The notes beneath the pieces are model-generated. The model did no database searches and was not told the DNA's origin. It saw only the letters and a list, made by a program, of their open reading frames with translations. The translations under genes were made by a program, and so were the position numbers. Of a DNA stretch of 34,792 nt, positions 1 through 9,323 are shown piece by piece; positions within the stretch are counted from its first letter, which is position 1; the number at the start of each line of letters is the position of its first letter. The stretch comes from Colimorpha sp045576855 (GTDB lineage: Bacteria > Bacteroidota > Bacteroidia > Bacteroidales > P3), in NCBI GenBank assembly GCA_045576855.1, contig JAZNHG010000030.1, positions 1 to 34,792 of the forward strand. The letters run 5' to 3'.

Positions 1-18
1 GGCTGGGCGGCGACGACT

Positions 19-50
19 GCGGCCCGGCGGCATGGATGCCGCCGGGCCGC
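19..50 (-). other. GC-rich perfect hairpin downstream of the permease gene
   Basis: A 13-bp perfect inverted repeat (arms 19-31 and 38-50, rich in GGCCCGGCGG) encloses a 6-nt loop. It starts 34 nt past the permease stop codon. Read on the minus strand it is not followed by a T tract, so it is not a standard intrinsic terminator. It could protect the mRNA 3' end or act as a Rho-independent-like stop. The structure is certain; its role is inferred. Confidence 0.45.
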
Positions 51-83
51 AGAGCGAGGGTGCCGTCGGGGTGGCCGAGAGGG

Positions 84-1391
84 CTATTCGACGGGGATGT
101 CGCGGTTCACATTCTTCGAGCCGACGAGGGCATAGAAGAGGATGTAGGCCAGCATGGCGGCCACGAGCCAGTAGGAGCCCATATAGCCGACAGCCTTGGC
201 CAAGGCGTTCTGGATGAGGGGCATGACGCCGCCACCGACGACCATCATCATGAAGATGCCGCTGGCCTGCTCGGTGTACTTGCCGAGGCCCTCGACCGAG
301 AGGTTGAAGATGCCGCCCCACATGAGCGATGTGCAGAGACCGCAGAGGACCAGGAAGAGTGCGCTCAGGGGGACCTGGAACATCTGGAACCCGTCGGCCA
401 CGCTGTAGCCCGGCATGGAGACGCGCACGTCGGCGGGCATGAGTATGGCGACGACGATGAGCACGATGGCGAGCAGTGCGACGAAGGAGAGCTGGGTGCG
501 GGTGCTGACCTTGCCGCTGATGGCGGCGCTGGCGGCACGACCCACCATCATCAGCAGCCAGTAGATGGCGGCTACGGCGCCTCCGATGGCGGCTCCGCAG
601 AGCGGGTCGTCGGTGAGGTAGAAATTGAGCTCGGCCGGGATGCCCACCTCGATGCCGACATAGAAGAAGATGGCCACCACGCCGAGCACCAGATGGCGGA
701 AGCTCCAGGCGCTGTAGCGGTCGCGACCGCCGCGGATGATGCGCTCGCGGCGCGGCTCGGGAATCTTGACAAAGAGGATGATGACGAAGGCCACGGCGAA
801 GACGCCCATAGCGATGAAGAGCAGGGGCGAGACGTCGCTCATGGCGGTGCGGTCGGTGACGGTGCCGATGAGGGCGCCGACGAGCAGCGGGGTGAGGGTG
901 CCGGTGAGCGAGTTGAGGGTGCCGCCGGTCTGGATGAGCTGGTTGCCGCGGTTGCCGCCGCCGCCCAGCAGGTTGAGCATCGGGTTGACCACCGTGTTGA
1001 GCATGCAGACACAGAAGCCGCAGATGAAGGCGCCGAGCAGGTAGATGAGGAAGTTGAGCATCACCGGCTGTCCGCCGACGCTGAAGGTGGCCGTGTCGGC
1101 ACCGAGCAGGCTGGAGAGGTACTGCACCACCATGCCGCAGAAGCCCACGCCGAGGGCGATGAGGGCCGTGCGCTTGTAGCCGATGCGCTGCATCATCTTG
1201 CCCGCAGGAATGCCCATGATGAGATAGGCCAGGAAGTTCATCATGTTGCCCAGCATGCCGGACCATTCGTACTGGTTCTTCCAGATGTTGCCGAAGGGCG
1301 CCGCCATGTTGGTGACGAAGCTAATCATGGCAAACATGAAGAACATGGTGATTACCGGCACGATAGCCAGTCGTTCTTTTTTCTGTTCCAT
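84..1391 (-). CDS. MFS sugar permease, FHS (fucose permease-like) family
   Basis: A 435-residue integral membrane protein that probably imports a sugar with protons across the inner membrane. About twelve hydrophobic helices are visible. The N-terminal helix ends in TNMAAPFGNIWK, and the first loop has GIPAGKMMQRIGYKR, the MFS loop 2-3 signature in the form typical of FucP and glucose/galactose permeases. Length matches the family (400-440). The start follows the C10 peptidase stop by 36 nt with no recognisable promoter between, so it is probably the last gene of the peptidase transcript. Substrate cannot be read from the sequence. The pairing with secreted proteases may be incidental, as the permease looks like a sugar carrier and not a peptide carrier. 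Confidence 0.85.
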   Translation of the reverse strand: MEQKKERLAIVPVITMFFMFAMISFVTNMAAPFGNIWKNQYEWSGMLGNMMNFLAYLIMGIPAGKMMQRIGYKRTALIALGVGFCGMVVQYLSSLLGADTATFSVGGQPVMLNFLIYLLGAFICGFCVCMLNTVVNPMLNLLGGGGNRGNQLIQTGGTLNSLTGTLTPLLVGALIGTVTDRTAMSDVSPLLFIAMGVFAVAFVIILFVKIPEPRRERIIRGGRDRYSAWSFRHLVLGVVAIFFYVGIEVGIPAELNFYLTDDPLCGAAIGGAVAAIYWLLMMVGRAASAAISGKVSTRTQLSFVALLAIVLIVVAILMPADVRVSMPGYSVADGFQMFQVPLSALFLVLCGLCTSLMWGGIFNLSVEGLGKYTEQASGIFMMMVVGGGVMPLIQNALAKAVGYMGSYWLVAAMLAYILFYALVGSKNVNRDIPVE

Positions 1392-1427
1392 AGTTGAATA
1401 GTTTTTATTGTTACTTATTTTCTATCA

Positions 1428-3659
1428 TCAAAACAGCGTTATCTTGCGGCTGGCGGCACCGGCCCGCAGCAGATAGACCCCGCGCGCGGGGAGGGCAGCA
1501 CACAGACGGCCCTGCGCCGCAGCCAGGCAGCGACCCTGCATGTCGTAGAGCAACAACGGCGTGTCGGCGGCGTCGCACTCGGCGGTCAGGCGGCGCCCCT
1601 GCAGGCTGACGCGGAGGGGCGGCATGGCCACCTCGTCGATGCCCACTTCGTGGCAGTAGGCATAGAAGGCGGTGTCGCGCTCGACGACGAAGGTAAGGCT
1701 GCGGGCAGTCGAGCCAATCCCCTCCCAATGGGTGAAGAGGGGGTCGTCGCAGCCGACGGTGACGGTGTCGCCCAGGGCATATTCTCCGGCGCCGTAGAGA
1801 GCGTCCAGGTCACAGTAGCCGGCATTCTCGACCGCCACACGGCAGGGACGCTCGGCGAAGACGGCACGTATCATCCAGCTGTAGTTGGCCCCGGTACGGG
1901 TGATAGGCACCCAACCCTCGGGCATCTTGTACCAGCTGCCGTCTTCGACGGCGGTGTAGAACGACCCGGTGGCGGGATAGGCCGAGGAGCTGACGAAGTG
2001 GAACGTAATCCAGACAGGCTCGTCGTTGGGCAACCCAATGGGCTCGTCGAGGTTCACGGTAGTCCATCCGCTGGCAGCGGTCAGGTCGACGCCGACGGCA
2101 CGCAGCATGTTGTCGCCGGTGATGCTGTCGCCGGCATAGACCCGCAGCGTGTAGATGCCGCCATCGCGCACATAAATCTGCACGGCCGAGAGGCTGCGCT
2201 GCAGCTGTCGCAGCGAGGGCGGGATGCGGATGCCCCACTCGGTGACACTGCCATAGTCGTCGCGCCAGGCACTGCTGAGCACGTCGTCGCAATAGCCGAC
2301 GGTGTCGCCACAGATCACGGGGAGGAACAGCGCCGTGTCGGTCAGGTCGCCATTGGGCGTGAAGGTGAAGCTGGCGTTGGTCTGGCCGCTGGCCCATCCG
2401 GCGAAGCGGTAGCCCTCGGCAGGTTGCACTCGCACGGCGACCTGGTCCTGGTAGGGCACATAGTAGCCGCTGCCGACGACGGTGCCCATCGCGCTGTCGG
2501 CACTCACGAGGTCGACGTGTGCCAGCGAATCGGTGATATAGCAGGGCATGACGCCGAAGATGGCCGAATTGTTCCGGTTGAAGGTGTAGGTTGCGTTGCC
2601 GCCGATGCCGCCGGCACCGGGCGAGAGCGAGTCAATGGTGTAATAGCCGTCGTAGTAGCCACCCCACCCCCAGTTGACATGGAACATGCCAGTGGAATCA
2701 TAGCCGTCCAGCACAAAAGCATGGCCTCCGGCCTCGTCGTAGCCCGTGTAGATGACGGGGCGCCGGCGGACGATTTCGTTCCGCACCTTGGCGTCCCAGG
2801 CGGCGTCGGTGAAGAATGCCTTCATCTTGCCGTAGAGCATGGGGTTGTAGCCGAAGTGTTCGCGCAGGGAGCGCTCGGTGGACGGCAGGTTGTAGCCGTA
2901 GTCGGCATAGCTGATCACCTGGGCGCCGCTGCTGCCTACTCCATAACCCATCTCCACTGCCACACCCACATGATACATCAGCTGTGCCACGGCGCCGACC
3001 TCGGCGGCGCTGCTCTCCCAGGTCAGGGCATCAGGCATCTGGTCCCAGCGGTAGGCAGTGTCGAAGGTCACCGACTGCGGTCCGAAGGTATCGTCGACAT
3101 AGGTATGGCTGCCATGCCCCACCGCCGGATGGTTCCAGTACTTCATCACCTGGGCCTGCGCCGTGGCCACACAGCCGGTGACGGCATGGGCCGAGTCGCT
3201 GTAGGAGTAGGGGCACATGCTGTTGTAGAGCGGAGCCTGGTTCCAGGTGGTGGTCATCAGGGGCTCTACCGGGACGAGGCCACCACTCTTGGGCTGCTGC
3301 CACAGGGCCTGCACCTCGGCGCTCGGCACGGCTCCGTTCTTGACAAGGTCGGCAATCTCGCGCTGATAGCCCGCAAGCCACGCTTTCACATGCTCCGGCA
3401 TCTGCTCCACCGGGAACTGCCCCGTGGCAGAATAGGCCAGCACCGGCCGCACACAATCGTCGGCCGCCACAATAACGAACCCTTCGGAGTCGGCACCGAC
3501 AAGAAGGTAGCAGTGGGTTAAAGCGTCGGGGGTGACATCGACGACCTGTTTGCCAAGCAAGCGTTCTGCCACCTGGCGTGCCAGCGCCGGTTCGACAGGT
3601 CTGGCATTGACCGCTCCGAAAAGGAGTACAAGAGCGGCGGTCAGGATGGTTTTCTTCAT
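1428..3659 (-). CDS. Secreted C10-family cysteine peptidase with T9SS-type tail
   Basis: A 743-residue exported protease of the streptopain/interpain family (MEROPS C10). In order: signal peptide (1-19); Spi-type inhibitory propeptide, about 20-120, with the GFVIVAADDCVRPVLAY hallmark; catalytic domain, about 130-375. Cys163 lies in TGCVATAQAQVMKYW, His313 in GGHAFVLDGYD, and Asn329-Trp330 in HVNWGWGG, so all catalytic elements are present. A divergent InlB-like repeat follows (about 390-450, GYRFAGWASGQ). A beta domain comes next, and the C-terminal 70 residues resemble a T9SS type-A sorting domain (LLLYDMQGR ... GVYLLRAG) ending KITLF. It lies 14 nt downstream of a paralogous peptidase and is co-oriented with it, so they are likely one transcript. 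Expected location is the cell surface or medium. Substrates are unknown. Confidence 0.92.
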   Translation of the reverse strand: MKKTILTAALVLLFGAVNARPVEPALARQVAERLLGKQVVDVTPDALTHCYLLVGADSEGFVIVAADDCVRPVLAYSATGQFPVEQMPEHVKAWLAGYQREIADLVKNGAVPSAEVQALWQQPKSGGLVPVEPLMTTTWNQAPLYNSMCPYSYSDSAHAVTGCVATAQAQVMKYWNHPAVGHGSHTYVDDTFGPQSVTFDTAYRWDQMPDALTWESSAAEVGAVAQLMYHVGVAVEMGYGVGSSGAQVISYADYGYNLPSTERSLREHFGYNPMLYGKMKAFFTDAAWDAKVRNEIVRRRPVIYTGYDEAGGHAFVLDGYDSTGMFHVNWGWGGYYDGYYTIDSLSPGAGGIGGNATYTFNRNNSAIFGVMPCYITDSLAHVDLVSADSAMGTVVGSGYYVPYQDQVAVRVQPAEGYRFAGWASGQTNASFTFTPNGDLTDTALFLPVICGDTVGYCDDVLSSAWRDDYGSVTEWGIRIPPSLRQLQRSLSAVQIYVRDGGIYTLRVYAGDSITGDNMLRAVGVDLTAASGWTTVNLDEPIGLPNDEPVWITFHFVSSSAYPATGSFYTAVEDGSWYKMPEGWVPITRTGANYSWMIRAVFAERPCRVAVENAGYCDLDALYGAGEYALGDTVTVGCDDPLFTHWEGIGSTARSLTFVVERDTAFYAYCHEVGIDEVAMPPLRVSLQGRRLTAECDAADTPLLLYDMQGRCLAAAQGRLCAALPARGVYLLRAGAASRKITLF

Positions 3660-3673
3660 ATCTTATTCAATAT

Positions 3674-5695
3674 CTATTTTACTACAATCAATTTTCGACC
3701 GTGTTCGTTTTCCACCTTGAGCAAATAGACACCCCCGGAAGGGAAACGATACCTTGAAAAGCTGTTTTTACCAGAAAGCAGTCGACGACCGGTGATGTCA
3801 TATAGGTTGACGTTGAGGCCCGTTGGATTGTCAATAATGAGTGTATGATTGTCAATACGGTAGTTGACGGCAGACCGGGAAGGGTTGTCCATGACAGGCA
3901 CTATCCCGTTCGGATGTGTACCCCGACCGAAGATGCCTCGTATCATCCATGCACCATACACCTCCCGACTGTTCGGCGCCCAGCCGCTGGAAAGACGGCA
4001 CCAAGTGCCGTTGCTGTTTCCAAGGTATCGGGACACATTTGCCTCACCGTTCTGGCTATACAATGTAATCCACAACGTGGATTTATCATCGATACGGAGA
4101 GAGGAATCGAGCGTATGTGTGTTCCATCCAATACTATTGTACTCCAATGGTTTGGAATAAACACAGGTGGCATCCGTCAAACTATCGCCGACATAGATGT
4201 TCAAGACAAAGGACGAATAATCAAGACGGCAATAATACTGTACAGCCGTCAACTCACACGGGTTGTCACGGACTTCTGCAGGCACACGGATGCCCCACTC
4301 CCAGTCCCACTCCGAAGTGTATTGCTGTTCACCAAACCATGTCCAGAAATAAGCATCAAGACAATAACCGACAGTGTCGGTGGGAACAGGTTTGAAACAG
4401 GCGGTATCGGTATGGTTATCGGATGCTATGAACACCAACGGTGTCTTGGTGTTACCCGATGTCCAATGGTCGAACACATATCCGTCGCGGGCCTTGGCCT
4501 CAAGAATGACGGTATCTTGCAGCGAGGCGTACACTCCACTGCCACTGACAGTCCCCTGCGTGGTATCGGCAGAGAAAAGCCGGATATGGGCCACCGAGTC
4601 GGGCGCTACCGAAGCAGGCCGGATGTCAATGATTGCACTGGCCCAAGATGAATAGTCCGTATAACCGCTAGGACGGAGGTTGTTGAGGGTGTAATAGCCG
4701 TCATATACACCACCCCAACCCCAGTTGACATGGAACAGGCCGTTCGAGTCGTAGCCATCGATGACAAATGCATGCCCACCCCCAGCATAAATCACAGGCT
4801 GGCCGAGGTCAATCTGACGACGCATCAAACTATCCCAGTCGCGATCCGAATACTCGTTTTTGTGGATTGAATGAAGCAGGGGATTGTAGCGGAAATAGGT
4901 CTTCAGCGCAGACTCCGCCGAAGGGGGTAATCCGAAATCGCGGTTTTCTACGACGGCACCGCTCCCCGTGGTGCCATATCCCATATCCATCGCCACTCCA
5001 GCATGATACATCAGCTGCGCCACTGCCATGACAGCGGCGCTGTCGCTGTTGGCATCCAGGAAATCCGGCATCAGTTCCCATGCGTAGTGCGTGGTGTCGA
5101 ACCGTGCTTCCAGGGTGCTGCCATACCATTGGTGAACATAGGAATGGCTTCCCCACCCTACCGGAGGGTAATTCCAATATTTCATCACCTGCGCCGCAGC
5201 CGTGGCAGGACAACCCGTTACCGTACGCCGGTGCTCCTCCTCGTCATACGGACATAGTGCATTGTAGTATGGGCTCTGATTCCAGATGGTGGTCATCAGC
5301 GGCCCAGCCTGGCCGCTTTTCCTGCTCTTGGGGTTTTGCCAAAGGGCGCGTACGGCCGAACTGGGCGAACCTGGGTATTTGATATGTGCCGCTATGTCAT
5401 GGCGATAGCCTTCTATCCACGCTTTCACATGTTCCGGCATCTGCTCCACCGGAAACCGCCCCGTGGCAGAATAGGCCAACACCGGCCGCACACAGTCGTC
5501 GGCCGCCACAATAACGAACCCTTCTCCCTCGACAGGGGCAAAGACATAAAACTCTTCCCAATCGGCAGGCGACACACACACCGCCGGTGCGAAATAATGA
5601 GCCTCGACAAGCGCACGCGCACGCTGCACGTCGACCGGACGGGCCATTGCCACCAATGCATACATTGAAAGTATGAATGTCAAGTATCGTTTCAT
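3674..5695 (-). CDS. Secreted C10-family cysteine peptidase, paralogue, with T9SS sorting domain
   Basis: A 673-residue paralogue of the next gene. Signal peptide is 1-18 and the Spi-like propeptide about 19-120. The catalytic domain has Cys162 (TGCPATAAAQVMKYW), His308 (GGGHAFVIDGYD) and Asn324-Trp325 (HVNWGWGG). An InlB-like repeat (GYVFDHWTSGN) follows near 400. The C-terminus is a recognisable T9SS type-A sorting domain (VNLYDITGRRLLSG ... GGVYLLKVE) ending KLIVVK. Its base composition is noticeably less GC-rich than its paralogue's, yet about 120 nt of the propeptide are almost identical between the two, which suggests gene conversion or strong constraint. The start codon lies only 13 nt past the T tract of the atp operon terminator, with no obvious promoter in the gap. 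Confidence 0.92.
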   Translation of the reverse strand: MKRYLTFILSMYALVAMARPVDVQRARALVEAHYFAPAVCVSPADWEEFYVFAPVEGEGFVIVAADDCVRPVLAYSATGRFPVEQMPEHVKAWIEGYRHDIAAHIKYPGSPSSAVRALWQNPKSRKSGQAGPLMTTIWNQSPYYNALCPYDEEEHRRTVTGCPATAAAQVMKYWNYPPVGWGSHSYVHQWYGSTLEARFDTTHYAWELMPDFLDANSDSAAVMAVAQLMYHAGVAMDMGYGTTGSGAVVENRDFGLPPSAESALKTYFRYNPLLHSIHKNEYSDRDWDSLMRRQIDLGQPVIYAGGGHAFVIDGYDSNGLFHVNWGWGGVYDGYYTLNNLRPSGYTDYSSWASAIIDIRPASVAPDSVAHIRLFSADTTQGTVSGSGVYASLQDTVILEAKARDGYVFDHWTSGNTKTPLVFIASDNHTDTACFKPVPTDTVGYCLDAYFWTWFGEQQYTSEWDWEWGIRVPAEVRDNPCELTAVQYYCRLDYSSFVLNIYVGDSLTDATCVYSKPLEYNSIGWNTHTLDSSLRIDDKSTLWITLYSQNGEANVSRYLGNSNGTWCRLSSGWAPNSREVYGAWMIRGIFGRGTHPNGIVPVMDNPSRSAVNYRIDNHTLIIDNPTGLNVNLYDITGRRLLSGKNSFSRYRFPSGGVYLLKVENEHGRKLIVVK

Positions 5696-5707
5696 TATCT
5701 ATATAAT

Positions 5708-5743
5708 AAAAAAAAGACACCGATAACATCCGTATCGGTGTCT
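5708..5743 (-). terminator. Intrinsic terminator of the atp operon
   Basis: A perfect 11-bp stem (arms 5715-5725 and 5733-5743, AGACACCGATA) with a 7-nt loop. On the minus strand it is followed by eight consecutive T. It lies 16 nt beyond the atpG stop codon. This is the clearest intrinsic terminator in the window. Confidence 0.92.
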
Positions 5744-5758
5744 GTGTGTTGTTTCTAT

Positions 5759-6637
5759 TTAACCTTTCAAGGCTTCCGAGCCGCTCACTATCTCGATGAT
5801 TTCGTTCGTAATAGAGGCTTGTCGAGCCTTGTTGTAACTGAGCCGCAGGTCCTTGAGCAGCTCGGTGGCGTTGTCGGTGGCCTTCTGCATGGCCGTCATA
5901 CGGGCGCCATGTTCTGCGGCCAGCGAGTCGAGCACCATCCGGTAGAAGGTGGACCGCAGCGTCAGCGGTATCATCTCGCGCAGGATTTCCTCTTTCGACG
6001 GCTCATAGATATAGTCGTTGGACTGCCGTGAACGACCCGACTGGCTCGCCCGCGTCTCGATGGGCAGGAACTGCTCATTACTGAGCACCTGCGACAAAGA
6101 GTTCTTGAACTGGTTGTAGACCAATTCCACGCGGTCCACACGCTTCTCGGCGAAGTCGTCCATCAACCCGTCGGCCACGGCGGCTATAGCGTCGAATGTG
6201 GGTGCATCCAGCAGCTCGTCGTGGCATTCCAACTGGAGGTCCTTCTGGCGAACCAGCAACTCGGATGCCTTCTTTCCGATGCTGACCACGCGGATATTGA
6301 CCTGCTGCGAGCGGTAGTGGTCGATACGCTGCTGTGCCAGCTTCAGCACATTGCTGTTGAACGCGCCACAGAGCCCCTTGTTGGAGGTCACCACCACCAG
6401 CACCACCGTCGAGTTCGACGAGAGATGGCGCACGCCGTGATAGGGAGTCTGCACCCCGTCGCCCGTGTCGATGTCGGATATAATCTCGTTCAACTGGGCC
6501 GTGTAGGGGCGCATACCTATGATGGCATTCTGCGCACGACGAAACTTGGCGGCAGATACCATCTTCATAGCCGACGTAATCTGCTGCGTGGAGCTGACCG
6601 ATGCGATGCGGGTGCGTACTTCTTTCAGATTAGCCAT
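5759..6637 (-). CDS. atpG: F1F0 ATP synthase subunit gamma
   Basis: The 292-residue gamma subunit is the rotor shaft of F1, coupling c-ring rotation to catalysis in the alpha3beta3 hexamer. The N-terminus has the family signature (RIASVSSTQQITSAMKMVSAAK) forming the first coiled-coil helix. The C-terminal helix has NATELLKDLRLSYNKARQASIT and ends in the usual EIIEIVSGSEAL. Length is normal (about 290). It is the last gene of the block, 9 nt after atpA, and is followed by a strong intrinsic terminator. Confidence 0.97.
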   Translation of the reverse strand: MANLKEVRTRIASVSSTQQITSAMKMVSAAKFRRAQNAIIGMRPYTAQLNEIISDIDTGDGVQTPYHGVRHLSSNSTVVLVVVTSNKGLCGAFNSNVLKLAQQRIDHYRSQQVNIRVVSIGKKASELLVRQKDLQLECHDELLDAPTFDAIAAVADGLMDDFAEKRVDRVELVYNQFKNSLSQVLSNEQFLPIETRASQSGRSRQSNDYIYEPSKEEILREMIPLTLRSTFYRMVLDSLAAEHGARMTAMQKATDNATELLKDLRLSYNKARQASITNEIIEIVSGSEALKG

Positions 6638-6646
6638 AGGTCAATA

Positions 6647-8224
6647 CTACTTGTAACGTTCGGCGGTGTCGAGGGCCAGAGCCTTCATGGCGGCCAGGTC
6701 GGCATCGACCAGCTTGCCGGCGCGCAGATTGGCCAATATGTCGGCATGGTCCTGCCGCATGAGGAAGAGGAATGCTTTCTCGAAGTCGCGCACCTTGTCG
6801 ACGGCCACCTTCTGCAGCAGTCCGTTGGTGCCGCAGAAGATGATAGCCACCTGTTCCTCGACAGGCATGGGGCTGTACTGCGGCTGCTTGAGGATTTCCA
6901 CGTTGCGGGCACCCTTGTCCAGCACCGCCTTGGTGGCGGCATCCAGGTCGGAGCCGAACTTGGAGAATGCCTCCAGCTCGCGGTACTGAGCCTGGTCCAT
7001 CTTCAGCGTTCCGGCGATTTTCTTCATACTCTTAATCTGGGCCTTGCCACCCACGCGCGACACCGAAATACCCACGTTGATAGCCGGACGCACACCACTG
7101 TTGAAGAGGTTGGTCTCCAGGAAGATCTGACCGTCGGTAATGGAGATGACGTTGGTGGGGATATAGGCCGACACGTCGCCAGCCTGAGTCTCGATGATGG
7201 GCAATGCCGTCAGCGAGCCACCACCCTTGACGCGGCCCTTCAACGAGGCGGGCAGGTCGTTCATCTGGGCGGCGATGGCGTCGTTCTGGATAATGCGGGC
7301 GGCACGCTCCAGCAGACGGCTGTGCAGATAGAACACATCACCGGGATAAGCCTCGCGTCCCGGCGGGCGACGGAGGAGCAACGAGACCTCACGGTAGGCC
7401 ACAGCCTGCTTGGACAGGTCGTCATATATCACCAGGGCATTGCGGCCCGTGTCGCGAAAGTATTCGCCTATGGCGGCACCCGCAAAGGGGGCATAGAACT
7501 GCATGGCGGCGGGGTCGGAGGCCGTAGCGGCCACCACGATGGTGTATTCCATAGCGCCCTTCTCCGTCAGGTTCTTCACCAGGTTGGCCACGGTGGAGCC
7601 CTTCTGACCACAAGCCACATAGATGCAGTAGACAGGGTCGCCGGCGTCGTAGTTGTTCTTCTGGTTGATAATGGTGTCGATGGCGATGGCCGTCTTACCG
7701 GTCTGGCGGTCGCCGATGATGAGCTCGCGCTGGCCACGTCCGATGGGAATCATCGAGTCGATGGCCTTGATGCCGGTCTGCAAGGGCTGTTCCACCGGCT
7801 GACGGTAGATGACGCCGGGGGCTTTGCGCTCGATGGGCATCTCGAACAGCTCGCCCTCGATGGGGCCCTTGCCGTCGATGGGCTGGCCAATGGTGTTGAT
7901 GACACGGCCCAGCAGACCCTCGCCGACGGGCAGCGAGGCGATGCGCTTGGTGCGTTTCACGGTGTCACCTTCGTTGACGGTGGTCATCTCGCCCAGCATC
8001 ACCACACCCACATTGTCCTCTTCCAGGTTCTGCACAATGCCTTGGTCGCCGGAGTCGAACTCCACCAGCTCGCCGCTCTGGGCATTGTTGAGGCCATAGA
8101 TGCGGGCGATGCCGTCGCCGACGGTGAGCACGGTGCCCACCTCCTCCAGCTCGACGTCCAGATTGACATCGGCCAGTTGTTTCTTCAAGATTGCCGACAC
8201 TTCGGCAGGCTTAATATCAGACAT
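6647..8224 (-). CDS. atpA: F1F0 ATP synthase subunit alpha
   Basis: The 525-residue alpha subunit forms the non-catalytic nucleotide-binding sites of F1. The Walker A loop GDRQTGKT is at residues 171-178. The Walker B region is near NALVIYDDLSKQA. The arginine-finger segment GISVSRVGG, whose Arg reaches into the catalytic site of beta, is near residue 375. The C-terminal helical domain is complete. Length is normal (500-530). It is separated from atpH by 6 nt and from atpG by 9 nt, so the genes are one operon. Confidence 0.98.
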   Translation of the reverse strand: MSDIKPAEVSAILKKQLADVNLDVELEEVGTVLTVGDGIARIYGLNNAQSGELVEFDSGDQGIVQNLEEDNVGVVMLGEMTTVNEGDTVKRTKRIASLPVGEGLLGRVINTIGQPIDGKGPIEGELFEMPIERKAPGVIYRQPVEQPLQTGIKAIDSMIPIGRGQRELIIGDRQTGKTAIAIDTIINQKNNYDAGDPVYCIYVACGQKGSTVANLVKNLTEKGAMEYTIVVAATASDPAAMQFYAPFAGAAIGEYFRDTGRNALVIYDDLSKQAVAYREVSLLLRRPPGREAYPGDVFYLHSRLLERAARIIQNDAIAAQMNDLPASLKGRVKGGGSLTALPIIETQAGDVSAYIPTNVISITDGQIFLETNLFNSGVRPAINVGISVSRVGGKAQIKSMKKIAGTLKMDQAQYRELEAFSKFGSDLDAATKAVLDKGARNVEILKQPQYSPMPVEEQVAIIFCGTNGLLQKVAVDKVRDFEKAFLFLMRQDHADILANLRAGKLVDADLAAMKALALDTAERYK

Positions 8225-8230
8225 ATTCTG

Positions 8231-8788
8231 TTACAATTTGCTTTCGTATTCATTCTTGGCAAACTCCTTGCGCAACTTCTTGATTTTGGTGCGCAAGCGA
8301 GCGTCGTACATGTTGTGGTCGAACTCCATCTTGAATCCGCCCAGCATGTTGGGGTCGGTAGAGGCTTGCAGCTCCACCTGCTTGCCGGTGTAGTCCTCGA
8401 TGAGGCGGCGCACATAGTCGCGGGCACTCTGTTCGACCGGCTGGTGGGTCACCAGCTCGCCGAGCACGATGCCGCGGCTCTGGCGGTAGAGGTCGAGATA
8501 AGCCTCGGCGATGCCGCGCAGGTTGACGGAGCGGTTCTTCTTCACCACAAAGCGCAGGAAAGCCATCGTCTCGTCGCCCACATGGCCGGCCAGCAGCGCT
8601 TCGACCACGGCGACTTTGCGGTCGTAGCGCACCGTGGAATTGGCGAAGAGGGCCACCAGCTCGCGGTTGCCGGCCATCACATCGGCCACCAGCCTCATGT
8701 CGTCGGCCACCCGTTCGGCCTGCTGCCGGTCGGTGGCCAGCATGAAGAGGGCCTTGGCATAGTTGGTATTGATGCGGTAATTATTCAT
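8231..8788 (-). CDS. atpH: F1F0 ATP synthase subunit delta
   Basis: The 185-residue delta subunit (OSCP homologue) caps F1 and ties it to the b-subunit peripheral stalk. It has the family's N-terminal helical bundle (NYAKALFMLA ... VADDMRLVADVM) and the C-terminal conserved segment with DPNMLGGFKME. Length is normal (170-185). The stop is 3 nt from atpF, with very tight packing that implies translational coupling. Confidence 0.93.
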   Translation of the reverse strand: MNNYRINTNYAKALFMLATDRQQAERVADDMRLVADVMAGNRELVALFANSTVRYDRKVAVVEALLAGHVGDETMAFLRFVVKKNRSVNLRGIAEAYLDLYRQSRGIVLGELVTHQPVEQSARDYVRRLIEDYTGKQVELQASTDPNMLGGFKMEFDHNMYDARLRTKIKKLRKEFAKNEYESKL

Positions 8789-8791
8789 CGC

Positions 8792-9292
8792 TTAATTGAG
8801 CTGGGCACGTTCAAGTTCTTTCTGTATCAGCGCGTCGGCCTTGCTCTTGTCCTCCAGTTCGGCGCGTATCAGCTTCTCGGCTATCTCGATGCTGAGGTTG
8901 GCAATCTGGTTTTTGAGCTCGGTCATGGCCTTGAGCTTCTCGTAGTTGATATTCTCGCGGGCGGCTTCCACAATGCGGTCGGCCTCGGCCGAAGCCTTGG
9001 CGCGGGCCTCTTCCACTATCTGGTCGCTGGCGGTGCGTGCGTTGCGCAGCATCTCGTCGCGCTCCATCTTGGCTTGGCGCAGCAGTTCTTCGTTGTGGGC
9101 CACCAGATGCTTCATCTCCTCGCGGGCCTTGGCCGCCTCGTTCAGCGAGTCGGCGATGGCTTCCTCGCGGCTCTTGAGCGACTTGAGTATCATCGGCCAG
9201 CCAAACTTGATCAGGATGAAGGCCAGGATGCCGAACGATACCAGCATCCACACAAAGGTGCCCAGGCCGGGGTTAATCAGGGGGTTGTTCAT
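8792..9292 (-). CDS. atpF: F1F0 ATP synthase subunit b
   Basis: The 166-residue b subunit is the peripheral stator stalk. One N-terminal transmembrane helix (about 8-30, LGTFVWMLVSFGILAFILIKF) is followed by WPMILKSLKSREEAIADSL. A long charged amphipathic helix rich in E, K and A then runs to the C-terminus, as expected for the dimeric coiled coil. Length is normal. It lies 98 nt after atpE, the widest gap in the operon, and that gap holds a stable hairpin. Confidence 0.95.
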   Translation of the reverse strand: MNNPLINPGLGTFVWMLVSFGILAFILIKFGWPMILKSLKSREEAIADSLNEAAKAREEMKHLVAHNEELLRQAKMERDEMLRNARTASDQIVEEARAKASAEADRIVEAARENINYEKLKAMTELKNQIANLSIEIAEKLIRAELEDKSKADALIQKELERAQLN

Positions 9293-9323
9293 ATATTCGG
9301 ATGTTTACTCTCTTTCGTTTCAA

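Noticed and set aside
36..3521. Long plus-strand ORFs (36-1397 and 1650-3521)
   Set aside because: They are antisense shadows of the permease and C10 peptidase genes in GC-rich DNA; their His/Ala/Gly/Asp-rich translations match no family.
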